This document shows positions 53,650-62,144 of a stretch of 64,000 bases of DNA, piece after piece. The notes under the pieces were generated by a model. It searched no databases, was not told the origin of the DNA, and worked only from the letters and a program-made list of their open reading frames with translations. Every line of letters starts with the position of its first letter. The first letter of the stretch is position 1. The position numbers and the translations under genes were made by a program. The stretch lies in the NCBI GenBank assembly GCA_027487795.1, contig JAIYCX010000050.1, positions 28,628 to 92,627 of the forward strand, in the 5' to 3' direction. This DNA comes from Pseudomonadota bacterium (GTDB taxonomy: Bacteria; Bdellovibrionota_C; UBA2361; SZUA-149; DAOLCO01).

Positions 53650-55602
53650 ATGTGCGGTATCGCAGGATTTTTTAATCCTAAACATATAACTCTGCCGAGT
53701 GACTGGAATAGCATACTCCTAAAAATGGGCGAGGCTATAAAGCTAAGAGGTCCAGATAGTTTTGGAACATACCTAGAAAAACAAGACGGTATCGGCTTTA
53801 GTCATAGAAGACTTGCTATCTTAGATCTATCACCGCTTGGTCATCAGCCAATGACTTCATCAACTGGAAGATTTATTATCTGCTTTAATGGTGAAATTTA
53901 TAACCACCTAGATATTAGAGCAGATCTAAATCGAAGTAATTTTAAAAGCTCAAGTGACACAGAAACACTACTAGAAGCTTTTGAAGCTTGGGGCATAGAA
54001 GAAACAATAAAAAAAACTGTAGGCATGTTTGCTATCGCAATATGGGATCAAAAAGAAAAAAAACTTTTCCTAACTAGAGACCGCCTTGGTGAAAAACCTC
54101 TTTACTACGGCTATCAATCTGGAATTTTCTTATTTGGCTCAGAAGTTAGTGCAATAACAAGTCATCCTTCATTTGAGAATAAACTAGAAGAAGATGCTAT
54201 ATCGAGCTACTTACAACTTGGATATGTGCCGCAGCCGCTTTCTATTTATAAAGGAATAAAAAAATTATCTCCTGGTGAACTATTAGAACTATCATCTAAG
54301 ACTTTTTTTAATGAAAAAATAAAAAAGTACTGGGATTTTTCTTCCGTTGCGATTCATGGCTATACTCGTCAATCAGAGTTTAATATGTCTGATAAGGAAG
54401 TCATAGAGGACTTTGAAAAGCTTTTATTTAAATCTGTAAAGATGCAGCAGCTCTCAGATGTTCCACTTGGTGCTTTTCTATCAGGTGGGATTGATTCATC
54501 GCTGATCGTATCAGCTATGCAGTATCAGTCTACTAATAAAATCAAGACTTTTACAATTGGTTTTAATCAAGAAGGATATGACGAAGCAAAGCATGCAAAA
54601 TTAGTAGCTAAACATCTTGGCACAGAGCATACAGAATTATACCTAGATGAGAGCACTCTACTTAATACAATTCCAAAAATATTAGATATATACTGCGAGC
54701 CACATTCAAACGCATCTTCGATACCAACATATCTATTATCAGAACTTACTAGAAAATACGTTACCGTTAGCCTATCAGGTGATGGCGGAGATGAGCTATT
54801 TTGTGGATATAATAGATATAGATGGTCGAAGAAGATATTAGGCCTACCCGTAATAACTAAAAAAACTATCTCAGCTACTAATTCAATTTTTTCTACTATT
54901 AGTTCTCCAAAGATTATAAACGGCATCTTCAAAGTATTGAATACTGCTCTTCCCTCATCTAAAAAAATAAATCTTGCTGGAGATAAATTTCACAAGCTTG
55001 CTTCAGTAATTAATTCTAAAAACTCTTTTGAATTATATCTAAAACTAATTTCTACCTGGAACGAAGATAGAAACATCTATAAAAGTGATTTCTCTATCCA
55101 TCACTTCTTCAAAACAGTGCTTGAAGAATCAAAAAGCCTAGATCATGAACATCAACTTATGTTTTTTGATACTCTAAATTATCTACCAGAGGACTTATTA
55201 GCTAAAGTAGATAGAGCAGCAATGGCAGTATCATTAGAAACTAGAGTCCCACTTTTGGATCATAGAATAGTAGAATATGCCTGGAAGCTCCCTCTTGAAT
55301 ATAAAATCAGGGGGTCTGAAACTAAATGGCTTCTTAGGCAGATCTTATATAAATATGTCCCAAAAAACTTAATCGAAAGACCTAAAATGGGCTTTAGTGT
55401 ACCAATGGATTCTTGGCTAAGGGGGCCATTAAAAGAATGGGCAGAAAATTTAATTTTTCAAGAAAAAGATTCTAACGGCAGATTTTCAGAAAAGCTAATT
55501 AAAAAAACTTGGCAAGAACATCTAAGTGGCAGCCATAACCACCATACAAAACTTTGGAATATTTTAGTGCTGAAAGATTGGCTAATAAAAAAGGGCTTCT
55601 AG
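53650..55602 (+). CDS. asnB: Asparagine synthase (glutamine-hydrolysing) family protein
   Basis: 650 residues. The start is ATG 53650 (MCGIAGFF), since Cys2 must be the N-terminal nucleophile of the class II glutaminase; upstream in-frame codons were rejected for this reason. Glutaminase motifs: HRRLAILDLSPLGHQPM, ICFNGEIYNHLDIR. The synthetase domain has the PPi loop FLSGGIDSS (about 276-284) and SGDGGDELFCGYNRYRW. It uses ATP to amidate a carboxylate, aspartate in true AsnB. Members of this length are often used in capsule/O-antigen or antibiotic loci for other substrates. It pairs with the ATP-grasp gene just upstream. Confidence 0.93.
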   Translation: MCGIAGFFNPKHITLPSDWNSILLKMGEAIKLRGPDSFGTYLEKQDGIGFSHRRLAILDLSPLGHQPMTSSTGRFIICFNGEIYNHLDIRADLNRSNFKSSSDTETLLEAFEAWGIEETIKKTVGMFAIAIWDQKEKKLFLTRDRLGEKPLYYGYQSGIFLFGSEVSAITSHPSFENKLEEDAISSYLQLGYVPQPLSIYKGIKKLSPGELLELSSKTFFNEKIKKYWDFSSVAIHGYTRQSEFNMSDKEVIEDFEKLLFKSVKMQQLSDVPLGAFLSGGIDSSLIVSAMQYQSTNKIKTFTIGFNQEGYDEAKHAKLVAKHLGTEHTELYLDESTLLNTIPKILDIYCEPHSNASSIPTYLLSELTRKYVTVSLSGDGGDELFCGYNRYRWSKKILGLPVITKKTISATNSIFSTISSPKIINGIFKVLNTALPSSKKINLAGDKFHKLASVINSKNSFELYLKLISTWNEDRNIYKSDFSIHHFFKTVLEESKSLDHEHQLMFFDTLNYLPEDLLAKVDRAAMAVSLETRVPLLDHRIVEYAWKLPLEYKIRGSETKWLLRQILYKYVPKNLIERPKMGFSVPMDSWLRGPLKEWAENLIFQEKDSNGRFSEKLIKKTWQEHLSGSHNHHTKLWNILVLKDWLIKKGF

Positions 55603-55620
55603 TTTTAGCTAGAAGCCCTT
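55584..55620 (-). terminator. Terminator of the FG-GAP gene, overlapping the asnB stop
   Basis: AAGGGCTTCTAG (55591-55602) and CTAGAAGCCCTT (55609-55620) form a perfect 12-bp stem with a six-base loop. Read on the minus strand it is followed by TTTTTTATT. It serves the minus-strand gene ending at 55655 and its left arm includes the asnB stop codon, so it separates the convergent genes. Confidence 0.9.
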
Positions 55621-55654
55621 AAATTATAATTCAGTAACTAACCTCAGTTACAAA

Positions 55655-57115
55655 TCACTGAATTAGTCTATCACATAAGCCCTTGACACTACCGTTACAA
55701 CGGCCAGCATCAGGAACACTTACGCACTGACGATCATTTATTTTGAATAATACAGTAGCACTTCCAGTGTTTCTAATTGCAGTTTGTCTGAGTGACGAAG
55801 TCTCCATTGTACACCTCATTCTTCCACCACTATGGCCATGAGCAGTCGCCCAAGGACATCTACCGATAGCATTTCCTCTAGTATCAAAAATAGTAGAAGT
55901 AGATCTATTAGAAATATTAACATTCATAATAAGAGTTGGCTGTTTTCTAAAACCAACTATTGGAGTACCTATACCAGCTTGTCTCATAGGAGCCGATTGT
56001 TTATAAATAAACCTTCCACCACCTCTAACATCAAGCACTTCTGAACAAAAGCTAGTTGATCCACCAGTGGGTGGAGCTGGCTCTGTAGGATCAGGAGTAG
56101 TCGGAGGAGGAGCAACTGTAGTAGTACCACCAAATGTTCCAGTTTCAGTAGGCTGAATAACGGAACCATCTGGCGCAATAATTACGTTTGTTGGAATTCC
56201 AAATTTAAAAATATTCGCTGAAGCTGAGTTATTACCAATAGCTGTCCAACCAGTATCTCTTTGAGACCAAGCAAACTTAATTCCATTATTAAACTCACCA
56301 GCTTGAGGAACTGAACTACCTAAACCAAGAGCGACTGTTGCAGTTTGTCCATTACCATATCTGATGAAAGCAGTTTGCACTTCATTGGAAGTTCTTCTTG
56401 TTACGATAAAATCTGCTAAACTATCACCATCAAGATCACGTGGTAGTATTGGGAAGTCTCCAGTAAGACCCCATTGAACTTGAGTTATTGTAGTTTGTGA
56501 AGGCTTTCTTGTGAACCACTGAAATCCAGATCTAAGAGCAACCATTTCAACAACACCGTCACCGTCGATATCAGAAACCCCAACACGGTCGCCATTTAGT
56601 CCAAAAACAAACTGAACTATTCTTGGATTTGCAGTTAAAGCAACATACCACTCAAGTAGTCCATCACTTCTTCTTCTGACTACATGCATATCAGTAACAC
56701 CGTCACCATCCCAATCACCTAGGTTAGTAATAGTATCGCCTGGCAGTCCGTATCTAATGAAAGTATCAGTACCATCGGCTTTCTTAACGTACCACTCTAA
56801 TGGATCGTTAGCACTACTAACATAGACCACACCTGGGAAATTTCTATTGCTATTTTTATAAAACTTACCAGTAACAAACGCATCAGCAGGAACATTAAAT
56901 CCCCAGAAAAGAGGGTTAGCTCCGTTAGTTAATCTTGTAAGCCAAGCTGTAGAGTTAGTACCTCTATCAACAAGAGCAACGGAGAGATCTGACATACCAT
57001 CTCCATCATAGTCACCAGGTGCGGCACTAACATCAGCGATATTTGCTGAAATTGTTCCGACTGCCGCCAATGCTCCGTAAATAATTTTTTGGAAAATGGA
57101 TTTCTTAAATGCCAT
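55655..57115 (-). CDS. Secreted FG-GAP/VCBS repeat protein with Cys-containing C-terminal domain
   Basis: A 486-residue exported protein (signal peptide about 1-32, ending ADVSAAPG). Residues about 32-290 are FG-GAP/VCBS beta-propeller repeats with calcium loops: DYDGDGMSDLSVA, DWDGDGVTDMHVV, DIDGDGVVEMVAL, DLDGDSLADFIVTRR. A Pro/Thr linker (TTTVAPPPTTPDPTEPAPP) leads to a ~130-residue C-terminal domain with six Cys (FCSEVLDVRGGGRFIYKQ, GRCPWATAHGHSGGRMRC, RQCVSVPDAGRCNGSVKGLC). That domain is unknown to me; adhesion or enzyme recruitment is possible. A moderate GGAG site precedes the ATG and a strong terminator follows. Confidence 0.8.
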   Translation of the reverse strand: MAFKKSIFQKIIYGALAAVGTISANIADVSAAPGDYDGDGMSDLSVALVDRGTNSTAWLTRLTNGANPLFWGFNVPADAFVTGKFYKNSNRNFPGVVYVSSANDPLEWYVKKADGTDTFIRYGLPGDTITNLGDWDGDGVTDMHVVRRRSDGLLEWYVALTANPRIVQFVFGLNGDRVGVSDIDGDGVVEMVALRSGFQWFTRKPSQTTITQVQWGLTGDFPILPRDLDGDSLADFIVTRRTSNEVQTAFIRYGNGQTATVALGLGSSVPQAGEFNNGIKFAWSQRDTGWTAIGNNSASANIFKFGIPTNVIIAPDGSVIQPTETGTFGGTTTVAPPPTTPDPTEPAPPTGGSTSFCSEVLDVRGGGRFIYKQSAPMRQAGIGTPIVGFRKQPTLIMNVNISNRSTSTIFDTRGNAIGRCPWATAHGHSGGRMRCTMETSSLRQTAIRNTGSATVLFKINDRQCVSVPDAGRCNGSVKGLCDRLIQ

Positions 57116-57197
57116 TAATTTTCTCTCCGTATTTATTCAATCTATTAATTCAATTTCTTATTGCGGTATGATAACACTCATACGTCGCATCTCAAAC

Positions 57198-57704
57198 TTA
57201 AAAAATTTCTACATATTTAATACTAATTACTTCAAGCCCTCTTTCGCCACCTGGAGATTTATAAGTAACGTAGTCACCTTCTTTAGTTTTAAGTAACGCC
57301 CTAGCGATAGGAGATACCCAACTAATTTTACCAACATTAGGATCTGATTCATCAGCTCCTACTATTTGATAAACTTTCTCAAGTCCTGAGTCATCTACTA
57401 TAGTTACTGTCGCACCGATTGCTACATAATCTACAGTAATTAAAAGCGGATCAACTACTTCTGCAATATCTAAACGCTTACATAAAAACTCTAATCGTTT
57501 ATCTATTTCACGTAGCCGCTTCTTACCATATATAAAGTCTCCATTCTCCGACCGATCGCCATTACCCGCAGCCCAAGAAACAACCTCTACTACCTGAGGT
57601 CTCTCATTATACTTCAATTGTTGAAACTCGTCTTGGAATTTTTTTAATCCCGCTGGAGTAATATAATTTTTCTCTCCATTTGGAATACCTTTTCTATACT
57701 TCAT
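57198..57704 (-). CDS. greB: Transcription elongation factor GreB
   Basis: Reactivates backtracked RNA polymerase by stimulating transcript cleavage. 168 residues. The N-terminal coiled coil has YITPAGLKKFQDEFQQLKY and EVVSWAAGNGDRSENGDFIYGKKRLREIDKRLEFL; the conserved acidic tip residues lie in the GDRSENGD turn. The C-terminal FKBP-like domain has GATVTIVDDSGLEKVYQIVG and ISWVSPIARALLKTKEGDYV. Spelling RSENGDFIYGKKRLREID fits GreB rather than GreA. It is preceded by srkA (58 bases away) on the same strand. Confidence 0.94.
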   Translation of the reverse strand: MKYRKGIPNGEKNYITPAGLKKFQDEFQQLKYNERPQVVEVVSWAAGNGDRSENGDFIYGKKRLREIDKRLEFLCKRLDIAEVVDPLLITVDYVAIGATVTIVDDSGLEKVYQIVGADESDPNVGKISWVSPIARALLKTKEGDYVTYKSPGGERGLEVISIKYVEIF

Positions 57705-57762
57705 CGAATCTTCCTATACTAACTTAGATTTATTAAATAGTATTAACAAATTGTATGAACTT

Positions 57763-58821
57763 CTAAATCTCAGAAATTATTTCTGCCTGTTCTCTTAAAG
57801 TTTCTATTTGCTCTGACCAATAATCTATGCTTCCATATTCAGGATATGCTTTTTTAAATGCTGGGTCTCCGTATCTCTTACCGATCCAAGCAGAGAAATG
57901 AATCAGTCTTAAAGTCCTGAGAGGCTCTATTAATTTTAAACTACCATTATCAAAAGTATTAAAAGTTTCATAAGCAGCTAATAACTCATCTAACCTTCTT
58001 CTGGAATAATCATCCCGCCCTGATTCTACTAACCAAATATCTTGCACTGCTGGAGCCATGACAATATCATCAAAATCTACCCAAAATAAACCCGATTGCC
58101 CGTCTAGCAAATTACCCAAGTGACAATCCCCATGCACTCTTTGATATACCGCTCCTTCAAATAAGGGATCTATCATATCTAACAAGTCCCCCACCAAATC
58201 TGCATACACATTTTCAAAATCAGGAGGCATTAAATTAGAGGCTAGTATTAAATCTAGATTTTGATCACCATAATTTTCAGTATTTAAAGTAAGACGATGT
58301 GCAAATGGACTTCTTTTACCCACAACATGAAGCCTAGCCAGTAAACGACCTACAATTTGTATTTGCTCAGGTCTAAGTTCATCGACATTACGCCCACCAA
58401 CTCTTGGAAACAAACTAGCTAGTAACTCAGTTTCTTCATCTTGATAAATCGTAGAGCCGTCTGGTAATGCAACAGGTGCTACAACCGGATACTCTTCTTT
58501 CACTAATTCTTGCAAAAAAGAATGCTCTTCAAGAATCTGCTCCTTACTCCATCTTCCTGGTCTATAAAATTTAATTATTCTATAGCGCCGTGGATCAGTG
58601 GCGGCTAGACTTTCATCTTCAGGATAAATCTCAAGCTGAAACACTCTATTTTCCATACTATTAAGTTGTAGCACCCTACCCGTGCATTTAATCCCAAACT
58701 TTTCTGCTACACTCAGAACTTTTGCAGGATCTAATGCGAAAAAATATTGAGTTTCCTGATTGCCCCATACGGCGGTAGCATTAGTAGGGTTATTATTATC
58801 TGGGCTAGAGTTATCTGTCAT
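57763..58821 (-). CDS. srkA: Stress-response Ser/Thr kinase SrkA (YihE)
   Basis: A 352-residue kinase of the APH/RIO-like SrkA family. Motifs: YFFALDPAKVLSVAEKFGIKCTGRVLQLNSMENRVFQLE (N-terminal), RYRIIKFYRPGRWSKEQILEEHSFL (ATP-binding Lys), FPRVGGRNVDE, the catalytic loop VYQRVHGDCHLGN, and the metal site FWVDFDD. In E. coli SrkA counters stress-induced cell death. Length is close to the family's usual ~330. Likely co-transcribed with greB. Confidence 0.92.
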   Translation of the reverse strand: MTDNSSPDNNNPTNATAVWGNQETQYFFALDPAKVLSVAEKFGIKCTGRVLQLNSMENRVFQLEIYPEDESLAATDPRRYRIIKFYRPGRWSKEQILEEHSFLQELVKEEYPVVAPVALPDGSTIYQDEETELLASLFPRVGGRNVDELRPEQIQIVGRLLARLHVVGKRSPFAHRLTLNTENYGDQNLDLILASNLMPPDFENVYADLVGDLLDMIDPLFEGAVYQRVHGDCHLGNLLDGQSGLFWVDFDDIVMAPAVQDIWLVESGRDDYSRRRLDELLAAYETFNTFDNGSLKLIEPLRTLRLIHFSAWIGKRYGDPAFKKAYPEYGSIDYWSEQIETLREQAEIISEI

Positions 58822-58884
58822 GAGGAATTTTTATTTAGAATTCAATGTTCGTGAGTCTTAACCTTATATCACGACTAGCATTTG

Positions 58885-58914
58885 AAGTAACCAAGAAGGG
58901 ATTCTTGGTTACTT
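58885..58914. terminator. Perfect 13-bp hairpin between srkA and the 58941 gene
   Basis: AAGTAACCAAGAA (58885-58897) and TTCTTGGTTACTT (58902-58914) pair exactly around GGGA. The T-run (CTTTTATATT) is on the plus side; on the minus strand, the direction of both neighbouring genes, only weak T content follows. It probably ends or attenuates the 58941 transcript. Confidence 0.6.
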
Positions 58915-58940
58915 TTATATTGAGTAAAGAACTAACTTTT

Positions 58941-59669
58941 CTATGCGATATCCCGAGTGTAACAGCCCCTAATTAATCGAATCAGGTCATCTACAACAGG
59001 ACTCGCCTTACGAAAAATAGCATCATACTCATCTTCGACAACTTCGCTAAAATCGAAATTATCCGTCTTAGCTAAATTTTCCAAATCAAACGACAGTTTG
59101 TTTTGACTAAATAAATCCAATTCAAGTCTAAAAGAATTAGGCAGCGATTCCCAATCTTGCTTAAATGCCGGTATGTATTGTGCCACCAGAAATCTTACCT
59201 TTTCAGCGATCGGAGTACCGGGGTCGAAGCGATAGTGAGGCTTTCTTGGCACCTTCTCTGCCTTCTCCTTTCCTAACCACCTACCATCTTTCGTTGGGCT
59301 TTCTTGTAGAATGAAAAAAACAGCACTTAAGGTCAGGTGAATATTAAAAAATCCCTTGTTAATCTTTTCTGTTCCACCTCCCAAAAAATACCAAGTTTCA
59401 GTATCAATCGCCCTCAACCCTAGTCTATCTTCAAAATAACTAATCAAAGCATACCAATCGATTGAATCTGTTAAATAAGTATGAACTTTGTGATCTGGAG
59501 CAAATTGAGTTTTCCTTGTTTCTTTAGAAAACTCAAGCTTTAGATACCTCGCAAACAATTCTGCAAAACGACAGTAGGTTAGACCATTACTAAATTTTTT
59601 AGGCCTTTTCAACTTCATTCGACCACTTCTAAGAGTAATCAAAACTGGACCAGAGATTGCAGATTCCAT
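58941..59669 (-). CDS. Hypothetical protein, 242 residues
   Basis: I do not recognise this protein. It is soluble, with no signal peptide. Visible stretches: VLITLRSGRMKLKRPKKFSNGLTYCRF, DSIDWYALISYFEDRLGLRAIDTETWYFLGGG, and an acidic C-terminal helix (ENLAKTDNFDFSEVVEDEYDAIFRKA). The start is ATG 59669, seven bases after a strong GGAGG; the GTG directly before it is too close. The strong Shine-Dalgarno is shared with the partial gene at 1, the 62375 gene and the partial gene at 63969. It stands alone with a hairpin on each side. Confidence 0.6.
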   Translation of the reverse strand: MESAISGPVLITLRSGRMKLKRPKKFSNGLTYCRFAELFARYLKLEFSKETRKTQFAPDHKVHTYLTDSIDWYALISYFEDRLGLRAIDTETWYFLGGGTEKINKGFFNIHLTLSAVFFILQESPTKDGRWLGKEKAEKVPRKPHYRFDPGTPIAEKVRFLVAQYIPAFKQDWESLPNSFRLELDLFSQNKLSFDLENLAKTDNFDFSEVVEDEYDAIFRKASPVVDDLIRLIRGCYTRDIA

Positions 59670-59729
59670 CACAAAACCTCCGTGGCTGCGCCACTTAAAA
59701 ACTAACGAACATGCATTCGTAACTCACGA

Positions 59730-59771
59730 ACACTTACTAGCCAGCTAATTAATAAGCCAACTAGTAAGTGT
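59730..59771. promoter_or_regulatory. Inverted repeat in the divergent gap before sdaA
   Basis: ACACTTACTAG (59730-59740) and CTAGTAAGTGT (59761-59771) are exact complements 20 bases apart. They lie between the minus-strand 58941 gene and the plus-strand sdaA gene (gap 59670-59930). CCATTTTTT follows on the plus side. It could be an operator for the divergent genes or a terminator for plus-strand read-through. Confidence 0.45.
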
Positions 59772-59930
59772 CCATTTTTTCACATCTACCCAAGCTAAAA
59801 TATAAGACTAACGAAGTATGCTATAAACCGCCACCTTCAAGCAAGGGATTACAAAATAAGTATCTAAGTTTCTAATATCATGCCACAATAATAGTATCCT
59901 ATTTGCCGATTCCCTATGTTAAAATAAGCT

Positions 59931-61298
59931 ATGGAACTATCTATCTTCGATCTTTTCTCAATCGGCATCGGTCCTTCTAGCTCTCATACTGTGGGACCAA
60001 TGAAAGCAGCTAAAAGATTTGCGCTAGCTCTAGAAAAAAATGATCTCCTATCTGCTGCCACTAGAGTAGAAATAATTCTTTATGGATCACTTGGATTCAC
60101 TGGCAAGGCCCACGGAAGTGAAAAAGCAATTTTAATGGGACTTGAAGGCGAAGATCCAGAAAATTTAGATCCAGATGAAATTCCAGAACGGATAAAAACA
60201 ATCACTGAGAAAAATTTAATAAATCTATTAAAAAAGAAAGAGATTAATTTTTCTCTAACGAATGATTTAATTTTCAACCGCACAGAGACATTGCCACTTC
60301 ATTCAAATGGAATGAAATTTTTTGCGTATACTGACAATAATCTTATTTTAGAAAAAACATACTACTCCGTAGGCGGAGGTTTTGTTCATTCAGTAGATGG
60401 CAGCATTACTACTGTTACTAAAACTTCATTCCCGTACTCATTCACAAGTGGTCGTGAATTATTAGAAAAATGTAAAAGTAACAATCTAAGCATTAGCTCA
60501 CTAGTACTAGAAAATGAAAAGTCCCTTAGGCCAGAATCCGAAATCAAAGAAAAAGTATTAAGTCTATGGTACGCAATGGATAATTGCATAAAAAAAGGTT
60601 ACCAAACCTCTGGCATACTACCCGGAGGACTAAAGGTAAAAAGAAGAGCCCATGATCTCTACTCCAAACTAAATCAAGACAACACAACAAAAAAAAATCT
60701 AGATCCGCTAAAAATACTAGATTGGGTAAGCCTTTATGCGATCTCCGTAAATGAAGAAAATGCAGCAGGTGGTAAAGTTGTCACTGCCCCAACAAACGGG
60801 GCAGCTGGAATAATCCCAGCAGTGCTTAGTTACTACGTAAACTTTTGCAATGGAAATCAGGACGGAATTATAAAGTTTCTTCTTACGGCTTCAGCTATCG
60901 CTTCATTATTTAAATTAAACGCCTCAATTTCAGGTGCCGAAGTAGGCTGTCAAGGTGAAGTAGGAGTAGCCTGTTCCATGGCCGCTGCTGGGTTAACAGA
61001 AGTAATGGGTGGCACTCCCGAACAAGTAGAAAACGCCGCTGAAATAGGAATGGAACACAATTTAGGACTCACCTGTGATCCAATAGGTGGTCTAGTTCAA
61101 GTTCCATGTATCGAAAGAAATGCTATGGGTGCAGTCAAAGCAATAAATGCTTCAAGACTAGCTTTGCAAGGAGACGGAAGTCACTTCGTGCACTTGGATA
61201 AAGTAATTAAGACAATGAAAGAGACCGGTAAAGATATGATGGAGAAGTATAAGGAAACTTCTCGTGGGGGGTTGGCGGTCAATGTGATTGAGTGTTAA
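59931..61298 (+). CDS. sdaA: L-serine ammonia-lyase, iron-sulfur-dependent
   Basis: Deaminates L-serine to pyruvate with a 4Fe-4S cluster. 455 residues, single-chain type. The N-terminal domain has [20 protein letters not shown] and GHGSEKA-like [13 protein letters not shown]. The catalytic domain has [20 protein letters not shown] and [20 protein letters not shown]. Cluster Cys C340, C382 and C393 show the 42- and 11-residue spacings of the Legionella enzyme. The protein ends in Cys (NVIEC, C455), the 'tail-in-mouth' residue that caps the cluster. The stop codon lies in the first bases of a giant palindrome. Confidence 0.95.
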   Translation: MELSIFDLFSIGIGPSSSHTVGPMKAAKRFALALEKNDLLSAATRVEIILYGSLGFTGKAHGSEKAILMGLEGEDPENLDPDEIPERIKTITEKNLINLLKKKEINFSLTNDLIFNRTETLPLHSNGMKFFAYTDNNLILEKTYYSVGGGFVHSVDGSITTVTKTSFPYSFTSGRELLEKCKSNNLSISSLVLENEKSLRPESEIKEKVLSLWYAMDNCIKKGYQTSGILPGGLKVKRRAHDLYSKLNQDNTTKKNLDPLKILDWVSLYAISVNEENAAGGKVVTAPTNGAAGIIPAVLSYYVNFCNGNQDGIIKFLLTASAIASLFKLNASISGAEVGCQGEVGVACSMAAAGLTEVMGGTPEQVENAAEIGMEHNLGLTCDPIGGLVQVPCIERNAMGAVKAINASRLALQGDGSHFVHLDKVIKTMKETGKDMMEKYKETSRGGLAVNVIEC

Positions 61299-61453
61299 GA
61301 TTTCAGAACCTTTCTATCTTTATGTGCTCATTCTCGCACATTCCACCTGGAATGTAGCTGCGAGGTGCCCTAAATTTTTTCCAGCTAAATATAGCTGAGG
61401 AAAAAAATTTACTCGAAGCCCGCACATAAAAATAGAAAGGTTCTGAAATCTTA
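61296..61453. repeat. Three-way-junction palindromic element A
   Basis: The outer arms pair over 32 bases with one mismatch (TAAGATTTCAGAACCTTTCT, from 61296, against its complement ending 61453). Inside lie two more hairpins: CTCGCACATTCCA...TGGAATGTAGCTGCGAG and AAATTTTTTCCAGCTA...TAGCTGAGGAAAAAAATTT. The fold would be T-shaped. The ~93-base core is nearly identical, in reverse orientation, to that of element B at 61972-62126 (three differences by eye), while the arms differ. The first three bases are the sdaA stop codon. Confidence 0.85.
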
Positions 61454-61495
61454 TTTTTGTTGTTAGTGGAAAGATAAAGTACTTCGTACTTAGAT

Positions 61496-61714
61496 TTATT
61501 TTTTGCTTCTTCGTTTTATTTTATCATCTCTGGTTATAGATAAATCACCCTCCCAAATACCACTACCTAAAAAACCAGAAAGTTCCCTAACTTTAAATGC
61601 CTTAATAGCTTCACTAAGAGCACGATTGACTGTTGCTGAATGAGTTTTCTCACCAAACAGCCTAGAAGCCGTATTTAAAAGTTCTTCATCAAGTATCAGA
61701 TTAGTATGTTTCAT
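61496..61714 (-). CDS. VapB-like antitoxin without a neighbouring toxin
   Basis: A 72-residue protein. The N-terminus MKHTNLILDEELLNTASRLFGEKTHSATVNRALSEAIKAF has the ribbon-helix-helix pattern of VapB-type antitoxins (T-L-DE-L, then T-V-AL). The C-terminal ELSGFLGSGIWEGDLS resembles the toxin-binding tail. VapC usually starts within a few bases of this end. Here the following ~40 bases lead into palindrome A and no PIN-domain frame exists on either side. So the gene is an orphan or the toxin was lost. It is enclosed by elements A and B in opposite orientation. Confidence 0.72.
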   Translation of the reverse strand: MKHTNLILDEELLNTASRLFGEKTHSATVNRALSEAIKAFKVRELSGFLGSGIWEGDLSITRDDKIKRRSKK

Positions 61715-61768
61715 CCACTTATTATACTTAAAAATTCAACAGCATACAAACACTTTATTAATTGATAT

Positions 61769-61830
61769 AAAAACTTAAAACATCGGCATCTTCATAACAC
61801 TTTTCTACGCAAGGACTATTTCCCTTACTA
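61769..61830 (+). repeat. Degenerate copy of a transporter-gene 5' end
   Basis: About 60 bases closely resemble 62132-62193 (CATCTTCATAACACTTTTCT against GAATCTTCATAACGCTTTTC). One frame reads IGIFITLF(Y), the start of the EamA-like fragment, then diverges. Together with a shared TTTTGTTGTTAGTGG at about 61455-61469 and 61901-61915, it shows local duplication. The rest of the 61715-62144 gap is AT-rich sequence plus element B. Confidence 0.65.
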
Positions 61831-61971
61831 TTACTCACAAGTCATATTTCTCAAGTTAGAAATAAAGTCCGGCGTATAAGACCTAGACGTTCATAACTTT
61901 TATTTTGTTGTTAGTGGTATTTTCATTACTTATCATTTAAGAATATAAAAACTAAATAAAAAATATAAATA

Positions 61972-62126
61972 AAGAGTTCAGAGTATTTTGTTCTCATTGT
62001 GCGGACTTCGAGTAAATTTTTTTCCTCAGCTATATTTAGCTGAAAAAATTTAGGGCACCTCGGAGCTACATTCCAGGTGGAATGTGCGAGAATGAGCACA
62101 AGGAGAATAAAATACTCTGAACTCTT
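61972..62126. repeat. Three-way-junction palindromic element B
   Basis: Arms 61972-62002 (AAGAGTTCAGAGTATTTTGT...) and 62096-62126 pair over 31 bases with two imperfect pairs. The core holds the same two inner hairpins as element A (AATTTTTTTCCTCAGCTA... and ...ATTCCAGGTGGAAT) in inverted orientation. By eye the arms match those of element A at only 21 of 31 positions, although each arm pair is self-complementary. Confidence 0.85.
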
Positions 62127-62144
62127 ACAACATAAATAAAAACC

